Positions 1 to 8,232 of a stretch of 64,000 bases of DNA are shown here, piece after piece. Numbering within the stretch: the stretch's first letter is position 1; each line of letters opens with the position of its first letter. The position numbers and the translations under genes were made by a program. The stretch is from Pseudoalteromonas aurantia 208 (GTDB lineage Bacteria; Pseudomonadota; Gammaproteobacteria; Enterobacterales; Alteromonadaceae), in contig NZ_AQGV01000012.1 in assembly GCF_014858725.1 (NCBI RefSeq), forward strand, positions 2,294,001 through 2,358,000. The letters are read 5' to 3'. The notes below the pieces were generated by a model. It saw nothing but the letters and a program-made list of their open reading frames with translations. It had not been told where the DNA came from and made no database searches.

Positions 1-1
1 T

Positions 2-274
2 GCACGTTCAGAAATCGTTGAAGGTGTGATTGTTGAAGAAGGTGCGGTCATTTCAATGGGTGTATACATTTCTCAAAGTACCCGCATTTATGACCGTGAA
101 ACAGGCGAAGTGCATTACGGACGCGTACCAGCAGGCGCCGTTGTAGTTCCAGGCTCTCTACCGAGTAAAGATGGTTCCCATAGCTTATATGCAGCAATCA
201 TCGTTAAGAAAGTAGACCAACAAACGCGTGAAAAAGTCGGGATTAATGCACTATTACGCTCAATAGACGACTGA
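2..274 (+). CDS. dapD: Tetrahydrodipicolinate N-succinyltransferase, C-terminal part
   Basis: This is the C-terminal 90 residues of DapD, which succinylates tetrahydrodipicolinate in the lysine/diaminopimelate pathway in the cytoplasm. The reading frame is open from the window edge to TGA at 272-274. The visible part has the typical left-handed beta-helix end, with '[16 protein letters not shown]', '[15 protein letters not shown]' and the closing 'KVGINALLR' segment that are near-invariant in the family. The gene is truncated only by the window boundary, so its start cannot be assigned. A bidirectional terminator follows 28 bases after the stop. The next enzyme in the pathway, DapE, is also encoded in this window but 46 kb away. 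Confidence 0.95.
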   Translation, partial: ARSEIVEGVIVEEGAVISMGVYISQSTRIYDRETGEVHYGRVPAGAVVVPGSLPSKDGSHSLYAAIIVKKVDQQTREKVGINALLRSIDD

Positions 275-301
275 TCAACCGCTCGTCTGGCATAAGCCAA
301 A

Positions 302-356
302 AAAAAGCGCTTGATGAAGTATTTCTTTATTTGAATACTTCACATAGCGCTTTTTA
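302..356. terminator. Bidirectional terminator between dapD and phhB
   Basis: An A-run leads into AGCGCT (306-311) and TGAAGTATT (315-323). These pair with AATACTTCA (334-342) and AGCGCT (346-351), and a T-run follows. The symmetric A/T flanks let it serve dapD on the plus strand and phhB on the minus strand. Confidence 0.85.
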
Positions 357-386
357 AAATAACCTAAGAGATGGATTATTCAAAAA

Positions 387-731
387 TTATAATGCGGCAA
401 ATACATCATCTGTTTTCGCAGCACACACAAAATCATTTTTGTGTAACCCTTTTATAGAATGGCTCCACCAAGTGACGGTCACTTTGCCCCACTCAGTCAA
501 TAAGCCAGGGTGATGACCTTCATCTTCGGCCATTGCGCCAACCTTATTCGTAAATTCTAATGCGAGTTTGAAGTTTTTAAACTTAAAAACTCTCTCTAAC
601 TGCATGATCCCATCACGTACTTCAGGTACCCAATCAGGGATCTGCTTTATTAATACTGCTAACTCTTCATCTGACACTCTAGGCGCATCAGCACGACACG
701 CTTCACATTTTTGTGCACTTAAATCAGACAT
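387..731 (-). CDS. phhB: Pterin-4a-carbinolamine dehydratase
   Basis: A 114-residue protein that recycles the 4a-hydroxy-tetrahydropterin made by phenylalanine hydroxylase, dehydrating it to quinonoid dihydropterin. The family signature is visible around residues 70-100: '[10 protein letters not shown]', an aromatic nine residues on, '[10 protein letters not shown]' and a following Asp, with the paired histidines that form the active site. It has a Cys-rich N-terminal stretch (CEACRAD), common in proteobacterial homologues. It lies 9 bases downstream of phhA on the same strand, so the two are almost certainly one transcript ending at the terminator near 302-356. Confidence 0.95.
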   Translation of the reverse strand: MSDLSAQKCEACRADAPRVSDEELAVLIKQIPDWVPEVRDGIMQLERVFKFKNFKLALEFTNKVGAMAEDEGHHPGLLTEWGKVTVTWWSHSIKGLHKNDFVCAAKTDDVFAAL

Positions 732-740
732 TTAAAATCC

Positions 741-1550
741 TCAACTTGCTAGTTTTTGTTTCGGTGGAAATTTTGGCTCAAATAAGCCTAACTCTTTTGC
801 CTTGGCAACCAATGACATAATATCCATCTGTGAAATATCAAACAGATCATTGATAGAATTAATCGTGTAATAGATTGGCTGCATTATATCAATGCGATAC
901 GGCGTACGTAACACATCACTCACATCCAGGGGTTGAATTTCTGGCGTACCAGAGTAAACATATTGTGTTTCACCTGGGCTTGATAGCACCCCACCACCAT
1001 ATATACGTAGGCCATCTTTCGTTTGCATTAGCCCAAACTCAACGGTAAACCAATATAACCGCGCTAAATACCCACGATCTTTCTTTTCTGCTGCGTAACC
1101 CAACTGACCATATTTATGTGTGAACTCGGCAAATGCGGGGTTAGTTAACATTGCACAATGACCAAAAATTTCATGGAACACATCGGGTTCTTGTAAATAA
1201 TCAAACTCTTCTCGTGAACGTATAAACGTTGCAACTGGAAACTGCTTATTTGCAAGCAAACGGAAGAATTCATCAAAATCAATGAGCGCAGGTACTGGCG
1301 CAACTTGCCAGCCAGTCTCTTGACCTAACACTTCGTTAAGTTCTGACAATTGTGGAATACGATCATGTGGTAGGTTTATTTTTTTTAGTCCGTCCATGTA
1401 TTCATCACAGGCTTTGCCTTCGATGCATTGCAGCTGACGTGCTACTAGTTCAGACCAAATTTTATTCTCTTCGTCACTCCATGCAATCACACCATTTTCA
1501 TCGGGTTGCTTAGAGGTATATTTGCTCGATTTAGCCATAGAAACCTTCAT
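741..1550 (-). CDS. phhA: Phenylalanine-4-hydroxylase
   Basis: Non-heme iron, tetrahydropterin-dependent hydroxylase (269 residues; bacterial PhhA is usually about 260-290) converting phenylalanine to tyrosine. The iron ligands are visible: H126 and H131 in 'DVFHEIFGHCAM', and E171 in 'WFTVEFGL'. There is no N-terminal ACT regulatory domain, as expected for the bacterial form. Two start codons are close together (residues 1 and 5); I kept the first. It is first in a two-gene operon with phhB. Two TyrR/PhhR-type boxes lie in the 208 bases upstream (1668-1685 and 1741-1758), so control by aromatic amino acids through TyrR (encoded at 49.7-51.2 kb) is likely. Confidence 0.97.
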   Translation of the reverse strand: MKVSMAKSSKYTSKQPDENGVIAWSDEENKIWSELVARQLQCIEGKACDEYMDGLKKINLPHDRIPQLSELNEVLGQETGWQVAPVPALIDFDEFFRLLANKQFPVATFIRSREEFDYLQEPDVFHEIFGHCAMLTNPAFAEFTHKYGQLGYAAEKKDRGYLARLYWFTVEFGLMQTKDGLRIYGGGVLSSPGETQYVYSGTPEIQPLDVSDVLRTPYRIDIMQPIYYTINSINDLFDISQMDIMSLVAKAKELGLFEPKFPPKQKLAS

Positions 1551-1667
1551 TGTTACCTATCACGGCCATCTAAGACCGCGCTTTAACTTGTGACAACGAT
1601 ACTATGTAAAAGTAAGCAAAAGTTTAATAGCAACGGCGTATAACGCCATTGCTAGATATGTGTATTT

Positions 1668-1685
1668 TGTAATGAATTAATTACA
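1668..1685 (-). promoter_or_regulatory. Candidate TyrR/PhhR box, phhA-proximal
   Basis: The sequence TGTAAT-N6-ATTACA is a perfect inverted repeat and matches the TyrR/PhhR consensus TGTAAA-N6-TTTACA at 10 of 12 positions. It keeps the G-N14-C spacing that is critical in E. coli TyrR boxes. It ends 118 bases upstream of the phhA start. Its centre is 73 bases from that of the next box, close to seven helical turns. Confidence 0.55.
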
Positions 1686-1740
1686 CAGCCGTATACAAAT
1701 AAATACAGCACTTAATATAAAGCCACAAACAAACACTTAT

Positions 1741-1758
1741 AGTAAATTTATGTTTACA
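1741..1758 (-). promoter_or_regulatory. Candidate TyrR/PhhR box, phhA-distal
   Basis: AGTAAA-N6-TTTACA matches the TyrR/PhhR consensus at 11 of 12 positions. It lies immediately after the megL stop codon, about 190 bases upstream of phhA. Together with the 1668-1685 box it accounts for most of the recognisable structure in the 1551-1758 intergenic region; nothing coding is seen there. Confidence 0.6.
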
Positions 1759-2937
1759 CTAAAAAGCATTAAAAGCGAGTTCGAGATCAGCAATAATATC
1801 TTCTACATCCTCCAAGCCAATCGATATACGGATCAAACCATCCGAAATACCCGCTGCTTGTCGTTCTTCTGGGGTGTAAGGTGAATGCGTCATAGATGCT
1901 GGGTGCTGAATTAATGTTTCAGGATCACCTAAACTTACAGCTAACGTGCAAAGCTCTGTGGCATTGATAAATGATTCTCCATCCGCTAAAGAACCTACTA
2001 TTTCAAAAGCAATAACGCCACCAGCCCCTTTCATTTGTTCGCCTAAATACTTATACCCAGGATGAGAGGGCAATCCAGGATAAAATACTTGGCTCACTTT
2101 ATTATGCTTCTCAAGAAATTCAGCCACTTTTTGCGCGCTTTCACAGTGGCGTGCCATACGGACAGCCAGTGTTTTCAGACCACGGTTAATCAGCCATGCG
2201 TCATGTGGACTGATTGTTGCGCCAATATCTTTGAGTACCGTCAACTTAATCACTTCTATATGTTCTTGCGAACCACACACCACACCAGCGACAACATCTC
2301 CATGCCCATTCAAATATTTTGTTGCACTGTGAATGACAATATCAATACCGAAGTCTTTAGGCTTTTGTAACAATGGGGTCAAGAATGTATTATCAATAAC
2401 GCTGATTAAATTATGCTGCTTAGCAAATTGCCCTATCATCGCTAAATCTAGTACTGTCATATTTGGATTAATTGGCGTTTCTGCAAACAACATCTTACTA
2501 TTTGGCTGAATCGCGGCCTGTAACTGCGCTTCATCTGTCATGTCGACAAACGTAACGTCAATACCAAACTTAGGTAACATATGCGAAAAAAGAGCAAAAC
2601 TACAACCGTATAACGCATTTGACGCAATGAGATGATCTCCATGCTCTAAAAAGCTCAAAACTGATGCCGATACCGCGCCCATTCCGGTCGCCGTTGCTGC
2701 GGCACTTTCCATACCTTCTAGTGCTGCTACTTTTTGCTCTAGCTCTGTCGTAGTTGGGTTACCTAAACGCGTGTAAATGTAACCGGCCTCTTCCCCAGCA
2801 AAACGAGCAGCTCCCTGTGCTGCATCTTTGAATTTGAAGGTTGATGTTTGATACAAAGGTGCCGTCAATGCACCATGTGGGTCGTCAAAGTGGGTTGGTC
2901 CATGAATACATTGCGTGTTGTCATGATACTTCTTCAT
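1759..2937 (-). CDS. megL: Methionine gamma-lyase (PLP-dependent)
   Basis: A 392-residue Cys/Met-metabolism PLP enzyme that would cleave methionine to methanethiol, ammonia and 2-oxobutyrate. The PLP lysine is K207 in 'HSATKYLNGHGD'. The discriminating feature is C112 in 'NALYGCSFAL', which aligns with the active-site Cys (C116 in Pseudomonas putida MGL). That Cys marks methionine gamma-lyases and is usually replaced in cystathionine synthases and lyases. Residues around 57-60 ('TRLGNPT') also fit. It is a single gene, separated from ycjF by 137 bases, with a perfect A/T-rich inverted repeat at 2967-2989 upstream. Cystathionine gamma-lyase is the main alternative. Confidence 0.85.
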   Translation of the reverse strand: MKKYHDNTQCIHGPTHFDDPHGALTAPLYQTSTFKFKDAAQGAARFAGEEAGYIYTRLGNPTTTELEQKVAALEGMESAAATATGMGAVSASVLSFLEHGDHLIASNALYGCSFALFSHMLPKFGIDVTFVDMTDEAQLQAAIQPNSKMLFAETPINPNMTVLDLAMIGQFAKQHNLISVIDNTFLTPLLQKPKDFGIDIVIHSATKYLNGHGDVVAGVVCGSQEHIEVIKLTVLKDIGATISPHDAWLINRGLKTLAVRMARHCESAQKVAEFLEKHNKVSQVFYPGLPSHPGYKYLGEQMKGAGGVIAFEIVGSLADGESFINATELCTLAVSLGDPETLIQHPASMTHSPYTPEERQAAGISDGLIRISIGLEDVEDIIADLELAFNAF

Positions 2938-2966
2938 AAAATTGCCTGTTAAGTTGTTATTCTTGA

Positions 2967-2989
2967 ATTTATTTACCTAATAAATAAAT
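2967..2989. promoter_or_regulatory. Perfect 9-bp inverted repeat upstream of megL
   Basis: ATTTATTTA (2967-2975) and TAAATAAAT (2981-2989) are perfect inverted arms with a 5-base spacer, 30-52 bases upstream of the megL start. A second small hairpin, GTGAAT-AAAA-ATTCAC, lies at 2992-3007. The first is placed like a repressor or activator operator, but I cannot name its protein. Confidence 0.35.
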
Positions 2990-3074
2990 CAGTGAATAAA
3001 AATTCACAAGCACGCCAGATGGTAAGATGGCTAGCTGAGCAAGATTAACTTCTACAGTTTGTATACAATTGTTG

Positions 3075-4109
3075 TCACTCTTTGCTAGCAGGCTTATTGT
3101 CTCCCTTACTTAACAGCGTTGTAAATACTGTTTCTATTGTCGACTTTAATAGCCTTGGTTTCTGCTCTAGTTGTGGCAGTGGCCGGCATATTTCCATAGC
3201 CTTGTACCCTAACCGAGCTGTAAATACCCCTGCACTTAAGCCTTGTGCTGCGCGAGCCGACAATTTCGTCAATAACTCAGCTCCAAGACTTGTCGACGCC
3301 AAATCCGAGACAAGCTCCGCAGCGCCAGCAAAAACCATTTGCTTAAGTAACAATCTATACAAAGTGATCCGACTTCTATAACCTAACGGAATACCGTAAT
3401 GCTGACTCAGCTTTTCAACTAAATGAACTCCGCGCCACAATACCGCCAACATATCTAACAATGCCATTGGACTTAACGCTACCAGCATTGCACTTGTCGT
3501 CGCATGTGTATTAATTAACGCTTTAGCTTGTTCATCTTGGCTTTTCAGTAATGTATTTTGATAAAGCTGTAACACCTCTTTATCAGTATGGTGTGACTTA
3601 ATACTTGCTTTAAACTCAAGGACTTCATCGGGTGTATGTAAAGTCAGTAGCGGCGCTAACCATTGTTGCGCTTCTCCAATTTGAGTGCTGTTTAAAAGCC
3701 TTAAAGCATCACTTTGTGTACTGGTGCGATTCGAGAGTAATCGCAGTGCGCGATACTCTCCAATTGTAAAGCGCAACACAACGATTAAAGCTAGCAGCAA
3801 AACGACTATGTACACACCGCCTAAAAACCATGAACGTTGAATTGCGTCCACAATGCTGTAAACACTTTCAATAACAATCAAAATCATTAAACCGATAAAC
3901 AGCAATCGCTTAATACTCATTCCTGACGATTTAGGCTTGAGTGTTTGATCTAACGCTGATTCGGCTTCATCAACTTGTGTTATCTCTACTGATGTGGCTT
4001 GTACAATACGCTTACCCGCGAGCAGTGAGTCATCCTTCAATTGCTCTGGCTGCTGCACCTTATCTATTTTAATGCGCCGCCCTGCACGCAACTCGTTTTG
4101 CTCAGTCAT
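3075..4109 (-). CDS. ycjF: YcjF-family inner-membrane protein (DUF697)
   Basis: A 344-residue protein of the YcjF family. The charged N-terminal ~70 residues are followed by two hydrophobic membrane segments (about 87-107 and 113-133, 'LLFIGLMILIVIESVYS' and 'GGVYIVVLLLALIVVLRF') and a long helical C-terminal domain with 'SPMALLDMLAVLWRGVHLVEKL', typical of DUF697. It overlaps ycjX by four bases, so translation is coupled. In E. coli ycjXF belongs to the Psp regulon, and here too the pair lies directly downstream of pspABC. Its biochemical role is not established. Confidence 0.92.
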   Translation of the reverse strand: MTEQNELRAGRRIKIDKVQQPEQLKDDSLLAGKRIVQATSVEITQVDEAESALDQTLKPKSSGMSIKRLLFIGLMILIVIESVYSIVDAIQRSWFLGGVYIVVLLLALIVVLRFTIGEYRALRLLSNRTSTQSDALRLLNSTQIGEAQQWLAPLLTLHTPDEVLEFKASIKSHHTDKEVLQLYQNTLLKSQDEQAKALINTHATTSAMLVALSPMALLDMLAVLWRGVHLVEKLSQHYGIPLGYRSRITLYRLLLKQMVFAGAAELVSDLASTSLGAELLTKLSARAAQGLSAGVFTARLGYKAMEICRPLPQLEQKPRLLKSTIETVFTTLLSKGDNKPASKE

Positions 4110-5512
4110 CGTAACTTATCTCCGAGTAAAAATTGCAGTACATGATCTAAACGAACATGGCTTAAGTTTCCACACTTTGCAGGCAAAGGGGCAAAAGAAA
4201 GAAAATCAAAACCCTGCTCAGGCCACTGCTCTTTGCTCAAACAGTGAGTGGGAGGTTGAGGTGGCAAAAATGTAATTTGGTGGGGCTCATCAATTGGCTT
4301 TCCCACAATACAATTAAGGGTTTTCCCTGATTCAACAACTTGAGTTTGCTGCGTACTTTGTACTGCAGAAACAGCCATTGTGTCTATTTCTACCCCCGCA
4401 AAGCGTAAGTCATTACTTTTCTCATGGACCATACTATGCAACAATTTCGCGAGCTGTGGTTGCTGCTCATAGCTGACATGGTCACACTTATTCGCCGCAA
4501 ATAAAACTTTGTCAATTTTTGGGTAGAACAGTCGTTTCAACATATTTGATTTTCCATAATCAAAAACATCCACAATGTTCCGTAATGCCTGCTCTTGCTC
4601 TCGCAAAGTATCTGGGCCATCAGCTAAAGCACTTAATATATCAACTAACACTATTTGCCTATCGAATTGGCAAAAGTGCTGCTTATAAAAAGGGCCAATA
4701 ACCTGCTGCTTGTATGCATTAAAACGCGCTTCCAAATGCATATACTGAGTCTCACCACTCACTGTCATTACCCCATCACATGGAAAAAACAACAGTATCG
4801 GCGCGCCCGCCAAATCGCCGGGAATGAGCATTCTTCCTGGTTGTAACTGTGCAACCTTTGTGTGCTGTTTCAAACTTAAAAGTAGCCTTTGATATTGCTC
4901 AGACAGTTTTTTCAATATCGTTTCATCGACAACAGCATCACTATCGAAAGTGTCCACAGCCGTTAAAAACTCTTTTGCATAATCAATATATTGAGGTTGC
5001 TTTAATAATGTCAGCACCTCCTTACTCCAAGTTTGATAATCTTGATTTAACATCGGTAAATCAACCAACCATTCTCCAGGGTAATCAATTAACTCAAGAT
5101 AAACCGTACTTATAGGTGAAAGGTGCTGCTTAAGCGCGTTACGTGTTTCAAACTTCAATGCAAGTGTCAATGTGTTAATACGCTGAGTAGAGGAAGGCCA
5201 GCTAGGTGGGTTTGCCAATAAAGAGTTCACTGCGCAGTTATAATCAAATGTGGGAATATCTAACGCACGTTGCGGAATCGCCTTAACGGCAATCAGTCTT
5301 TGCTCTCTAGCAACATCGAAAAAAGGCAGGTTTTGCTTGTCTGCTTGGGTTGTTAAATGTTTTATCAATGCCGTGATAAATGCCGTTTTTCCACTTCCAC
5401 TAAATCCAGTGACAGCTAACTTAATGTGTTGATCTAAACTTCTATGCAGGGTTTTTTGTGCTTTATTTTTAAGTTTCTCAAAAGTATCTTTACTGAAGCG
5501 TCTGGTGTTCAT
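4106..5512 (-). CDS. ycjX: YcjX-family GTPase-like protein (DUF463)
   Basis: A 468-residue P-loop protein of the YcjX family, conserved with YcjF and linked to envelope stress. The Walker A motif is 'GFSGSGKTAF' with K42 and T43. 'LELIDYPGEWLVDLPML' is the switch-II-like DxxG region, and 'FAANKCDHVS' is the base-specificity NKxD motif around residue 340. The gene follows pspC by 83 bases on the same strand, with a hairpin (5562-5580) in the gap. It overlaps the ycjF start, so it is most likely transcribed from the psp promoter, perhaps with attenuation at that hairpin. Confidence 0.93.
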   Translation of the reverse strand: MNTRRFSKDTFEKLKNKAQKTLHRSLDQHIKLAVTGFSGSGKTAFITALIKHLTTQADKQNLPFFDVAREQRLIAVKAIPQRALDIPTFDYNCAVNSLLANPPSWPSSTQRINTLTLALKFETRNALKQHLSPISTVYLELIDYPGEWLVDLPMLNQDYQTWSKEVLTLLKQPQYIDYAKEFLTAVDTFDSDAVVDETILKKLSEQYQRLLLSLKQHTKVAQLQPGRMLIPGDLAGAPILLFFPCDGVMTVSGETQYMHLEARFNAYKQQVIGPFYKQHFCQFDRQIVLVDILSALADGPDTLREQEQALRNIVDVFDYGKSNMLKRLFYPKIDKVLFAANKCDHVSYEQQPQLAKLLHSMVHEKSNDLRFAGVEIDTMAVSAVQSTQQTQVVESGKTLNCIVGKPIDEPHQITFLPPQPPTHCLSKEQWPEQGFDFLSFAPLPAKCGNLSHVRLDHVLQFLLGDKLR

Positions 5513-5561
5513 AAATTAAGTGTTACTCCTGAACAACGTAGTTACAGAACCAAAGTAAGCC

Positions 5562-5580
5562 GTGGCGTATTAAACGCCAC
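5562..5580 (-). other. Hairpin between pspC and ycjX
   Basis: GTGGCGT (5562-5568) and ACGCCAC (5574-5580) form a perfect 7-bp stem with a 5-base loop. There is no U-run, so it is not a standard terminator. It may be a processing or attenuation hairpin between pspABC and ycjXF. Confidence 0.4.
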
Positions 5581-5595
5581 ATCACGTGCGATAAA

Positions 5596-5997
5596 CTATA
5601 ACTTATTAATTTCTCGACTGACCGTAAATTCGCTAGAGGTAACGTATGTTTCCATGCATTGAACTCGATCGTCTAAACGATTTAATCGCTCTTTTAGATC
5701 AAATAATGCCTGCCTTGGTGGCTCTCCTTTTTGCCAAACTTTAAATTTGACTGCAATTGGGTCTGCATCTTTATGTGTTGAAGGGGTCGTCACATAATCA
5801 CTTTTTTTATCTAAAATGAACCAACACGCAATGTATACAACAACAAATAATGGGCCACCGGATAGCAACACAGCAGTAATGAACAAGATGCGTACTAACC
5901 ATAACTCCATGTTAAAGTAATCACTGAGCCCCGCACAAACGCCTGCCAGCTTTCCTCGTTTTGGATCTCTATAAAGTTCTCGCTTTATGTTGCTCAT
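5596..5997 (-). CDS. pspC: Phage shock protein C
   Basis: A 133-residue inner-membrane sensor of the Psp system that, with PspB, recruits PspA to stressed membrane and releases PspF. The N-terminal PspC domain is typical ('LYRDPKRGKLAGVCAGLSDYFN'-like start, residues about 7-28), followed by a hydrophobic segment near 33-61 and a cytoplasmic or periplasmic C-terminal part ending in a predicted helix ('LKERLNRLDDRVQCMETYV'). The start overlaps the pspB stop by four bases. It is the last psp gene here; no pspD or pspE follows. Confidence 0.95.
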   Translation of the reverse strand: MSNIKRELYRDPKRGKLAGVCAGLSDYFNMELWLVRILFITAVLLSGGPLFVVVYIACWFILDKKSDYVTTPSTHKDADPIAVKFKVWQKGEPPRQALFDLKERLNRLDDRVQCMETYVTSSEFTVSREINKL

Positions 5998-6224
5998 ATT
6001 TTACGTCTCCACTCGGGCGCCTCTTGATCAAGGATTGCTTCTAGTGTTTCCACACGCTCAGCCATCTTTTCAGCTTTACTTGCAAGTTCAAGCAACTGGC
6101 GATGTTCATGCTCGCTTAACCCCTGACTCACCTGTTTCTTACTGCGATAGTGAAGTACAAGCCATAATGGCGCCACTACCAGCATAAAAATAATAATTGG
6201 TGCTACTAATACTTCAAGATCCAT
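5994..6224 (-). CDS. pspB: Phage shock protein B
   Basis: A 76-residue membrane protein with a single N-terminal transmembrane helix ('APIIIFMLVVAPLWLVLHY', about residues 8-26) and a cytoplasmic coiled-coil tail ('LLELASKAEKMAERVETLEAIL'-like heptads). The length matches E. coli PspB (74 residues). It acts with PspC as positive regulator and stress sensor. It is 77 bases downstream of pspA and overlaps pspC. Confidence 0.95.
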   Translation of the reverse strand: MDLEVLVAPIIIFMLVVAPLWLVLHYRSKKQVSQGLSEHEHRQLLELASKAEKMAERVETLEAILDQEAPEWRRKI

Positions 6225-6301
6225 AACTCGATACTCCTGCGACTTATTTGTTCTATGTTATTCGCACCGACAGCTTGGTCAGTCGATGCGTTTTATTTCA
6301 A

Positions 6302-6961
6302 TTATTTACCAGCAAGTTTTTTCTTAAGTTCAGCTAACTCATCATCAACTTGTTCGTTTTTTTGCAAATCAGCAATCTCGTCAGCCAGGTTCTTTTTCCC
6401 TAAGTCATACGACTCAACTTGTGACTCTAGACCATCAATTTTAGACTCGTAACGCTCGAAACGATTTAAAGCATCTTCTACTTTCGAACTATCTAGCGCT
6501 TTTTTCACTTCTAAACGAGACTCAGCTGAGCGTTGACGAAGTACAATGGCTTTTTGACGTGTTTTAGCATCAGCCAGTTTATCTTGTAACGTCGCCACTT
6601 CTTGTTGCAGTTTCTCTATATGTGACTCAACGTGCTCTAACTCATTTTGAACACTTGCAGCCGCATCAGCAGACTTCTGCTTTTCCAGTAAAGCTGAGCG
6701 AGCTAAATCTTCTCTACCCTTAGTGAGCGCCAATTCAGCTTTACTTTGCCACTGTTCAACTTCTTCATTTAACTGCCCAACACGACGTGTTAATTCTTTC
6801 TTCTCTGCTAACGTTTTAGCTGAAGTTGAACGCACTTCAACCAACGTATCTTCCATTTCTTGGATAATAAGACGAACCATTTTTTCAGGGTCTTCAGCTT
6901 TATCTAAAATAGCATTGATATTAGAGTTAACGATATCTGCAAAACGTGAGAAAATTCCCAT
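6302..6961 (-). CDS. pspA: Phage shock protein A
   Basis: A 219-residue PspA/IM30 coiled-coil protein, a peripheral inner-membrane effector that stabilises leaky membranes and, when unstressed, inhibits PspF. The N-terminal amphipathic helix 'MGIFSRFADIVNSNINAIL' and the 'EDPEKMVRLIIQEMEDTL' segment are diagnostic, followed by continuous heptad coiled coil to the end. E. coli PspA has 222 residues. It is the first gene of the minus-strand psp operon, preceded by a good sigma54 promoter (7010-7025) and divergent from its activator gene pspF. Confidence 0.97.
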   Translation of the reverse strand: MGIFSRFADIVNSNINAILDKAEDPEKMVRLIIQEMEDTLVEVRSTSAKTLAEKKELTRRVGQLNEEVEQWQSKAELALTKGREDLARSALLEKQKSADAAASVQNELEHVESHIEKLQQEVATLQDKLADAKTRQKAIVLRQRSAESRLEVKKALDSSKVEDALNRFERYESKIDGLESQVESYDLGKKNLADEIADLQKNEQVDDELAELKKKLAGK

Positions 6962-7009
6962 AATCTTTACCTCTTTAGTTTCTAAATTTAAGTTGCTTAC
7001 ATTACTAGT

Positions 7010-7025
7010 ATCAATTAACTTGCCA
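7010..7025 (-). promoter_or_regulatory. Sigma54 promoter of pspA
   Basis: Read on the minus strand, TGGCAAGTTAATTGAT differs from the sigma54 consensus TGGCACGNNNNTTGCW at two positions. The GG/TG elements have correct -24/-12 spacing, giving a start site near 6998 and a leader of about 37 bases before the pspA ATG at 6961. Confidence 0.75.
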
Positions 7026-7052
7026 ACTTTTTTAAAAATAAAAGCTTATAAA

Positions 7053-7065
7053 TATCAATAAATTA
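7053..7065. promoter_or_regulatory. IHF site in the psp regulatory region
   Basis: TATCAA-TAAA-TTA is a full match to the IHF consensus WATCAANNNNTTR. It lies about 30 bases upstream of the sigma54 promoter's -24 element, between it and the pspF side where PspF binding sites would be expected. IHF bending is known to assist PspF at the E. coli psp promoter. Confidence 0.6.
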
Positions 7066-7146
7066 AATCATATCAGAAAAAACTTTAGTTCGCAGTAATT
7101 ATCAAATACACTAACACTTAGCAAAAATAACTAAGAGTTAGCCAAT

Positions 7147-8229
7147 ATGAGCCAATTTCGCCAACAAGACAATTTACTCGGTCAATCAGACAGCTTTTTA
7201 ACTGTGTTAGATAAGGTGTCACAACTGGCCCCTCTAGAGAAGCCGGTGTTAATTATTGGTGAGCGAGGCACAGGTAAAGAGCTCATCGCCGCTCGGCTAC
7301 ACTTCCTTTCTGAAAGGTGGGAGCAAAATTACGTTAAGCTAAATTGCGCAGCGTTAAATGAAAATTTATTAGAGAGTGAACTATTCGGCCACGAAAGTGG
7401 CGCGTTTACTGGCGCAAGCAAGCGTCATGAAGGGCGGTTTGAACGAGCAAACGGTGGCACTCTTTTTCTTGATGAACTCGCCAATACATCCGCAATGGTG
7501 CAAGAGAAACTCCTACGTGTCATTGAATACGGCGAATTTGAGCGTGTCGGCGGCAAAAGTACAGTCAAAGTCGATACACGCTTGGTCTGTGCAACCAATG
7601 AAGACTTACCTTCACTCGCTGACAATGGCGAATTTAGGCATGATCTACTCGACCGCTTAGCATTTGACGTGATCACTTTACCTCCGTTACGCGCACGCCA
7701 AGAAGATATCATGCTCTTGGCCGAGCAGTTTGCCATCAATATGGCTAGAGACTTAAACTGGTCATTATTTAGTGGCTTTACTCGCAAAGCAACTGATGCG
7801 CTAATGAGCTATGACTGGCCCGGCAATATCCGAGAGCTCAAAAATACGGTTGAACGTAGCCTATATAGGCATGGCAGCGAACAACTGCCAGTACACGAAA
7901 TTATCCTCAACCCGTTTGAAAGCCCTTTTAGACCAACACAACGTGTGAAAGCTCCTACTATTAGTGCGCCTATTGCCGAGCACGCTGCAATAAAAGAACC
8001 TACTACGTCTCCCCTTACAAATATGGCACCCAAGCAAAATGTAGCATTCCCATGTGATCTAAAAGAGCTGTCGAATGAGTTTGAAATTGAATTATTACAA
8101 CAAGCGCTAGAACACAGTCAATTTAATCAAAAGAAAACTGCACAAATGCTCGGATTAACGTATCATCAACTACGTGGTTATTTGAAAAAATACAACCTGT
8201 TAGAGTCAGGTCAAAAACAAGAGGCGTAA
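7147..8229 (+). CDS. pspF: Psp operon transcriptional activator PspF (sigma54 enhancer-binding protein)
   Basis: A 360-residue AAA+ activator lacking any N-terminal receiver or sensory domain, as is normal for PspF, which is controlled in trans by PspA. Walker A is 'GERGTGKE' (K44), the sigma54-contact loop GAFTGA is residues 85-90, and Walker B is 'GGTLFLDE' (D109-E110). A Fis-type helix-turn-helix closes the protein ('NQKKTAQMLGLTYHQLRGYLKK'-like, about 325-348). It is divergent from pspA. The sapA start follows only 3 bases after the pspF stop, so pspF and sapABCDF probably share a transcript. Confidence 0.96.
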   Translation: MSQFRQQDNLLGQSDSFLTVLDKVSQLAPLEKPVLIIGERGTGKELIAARLHFLSERWEQNYVKLNCAALNENLLESELFGHESGAFTGASKRHEGRFERANGGTLFLDELANTSAMVQEKLLRVIEYGEFERVGGKSTVKVDTRLVCATNEDLPSLADNGEFRHDLLDRLAFDVITLPPLRARQEDIMLLAEQFAINMARDLNWSLFSGFTRKATDALMSYDWPGNIRELKNTVERSLYRHGSEQLPVHEIILNPFESPFRPTQRVKAPTISAPIAEHAAIKEPTTSPLTNMAPKQNVAFPCDLKELSNEFEIELLQQALEHSQFNQKKTAQMLGLTYHQLRGYLKKYNLLESGQKQEA

Positions 8230-8232
8230 GGC

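Noticed and set aside
1605..1622. A third TGTAAA half-site upstream of phhA
   Set aside because: The second half reads CAAAAG instead of TTTACA, only about 7 of 12 matching, and lacks symmetry.
1634..1648. Hairpin GGCGT-ATA-ACGCC similar to the one at 5562-5580, as a possible REP-like family
   Set aside because: Only two short copies with different flanks; too little to call a repeat family by eye.
7147..8229. Apparent loss of the N-terminal regulatory domain in PspF
   Set aside because: PspF naturally lacks one and is controlled by PspA.
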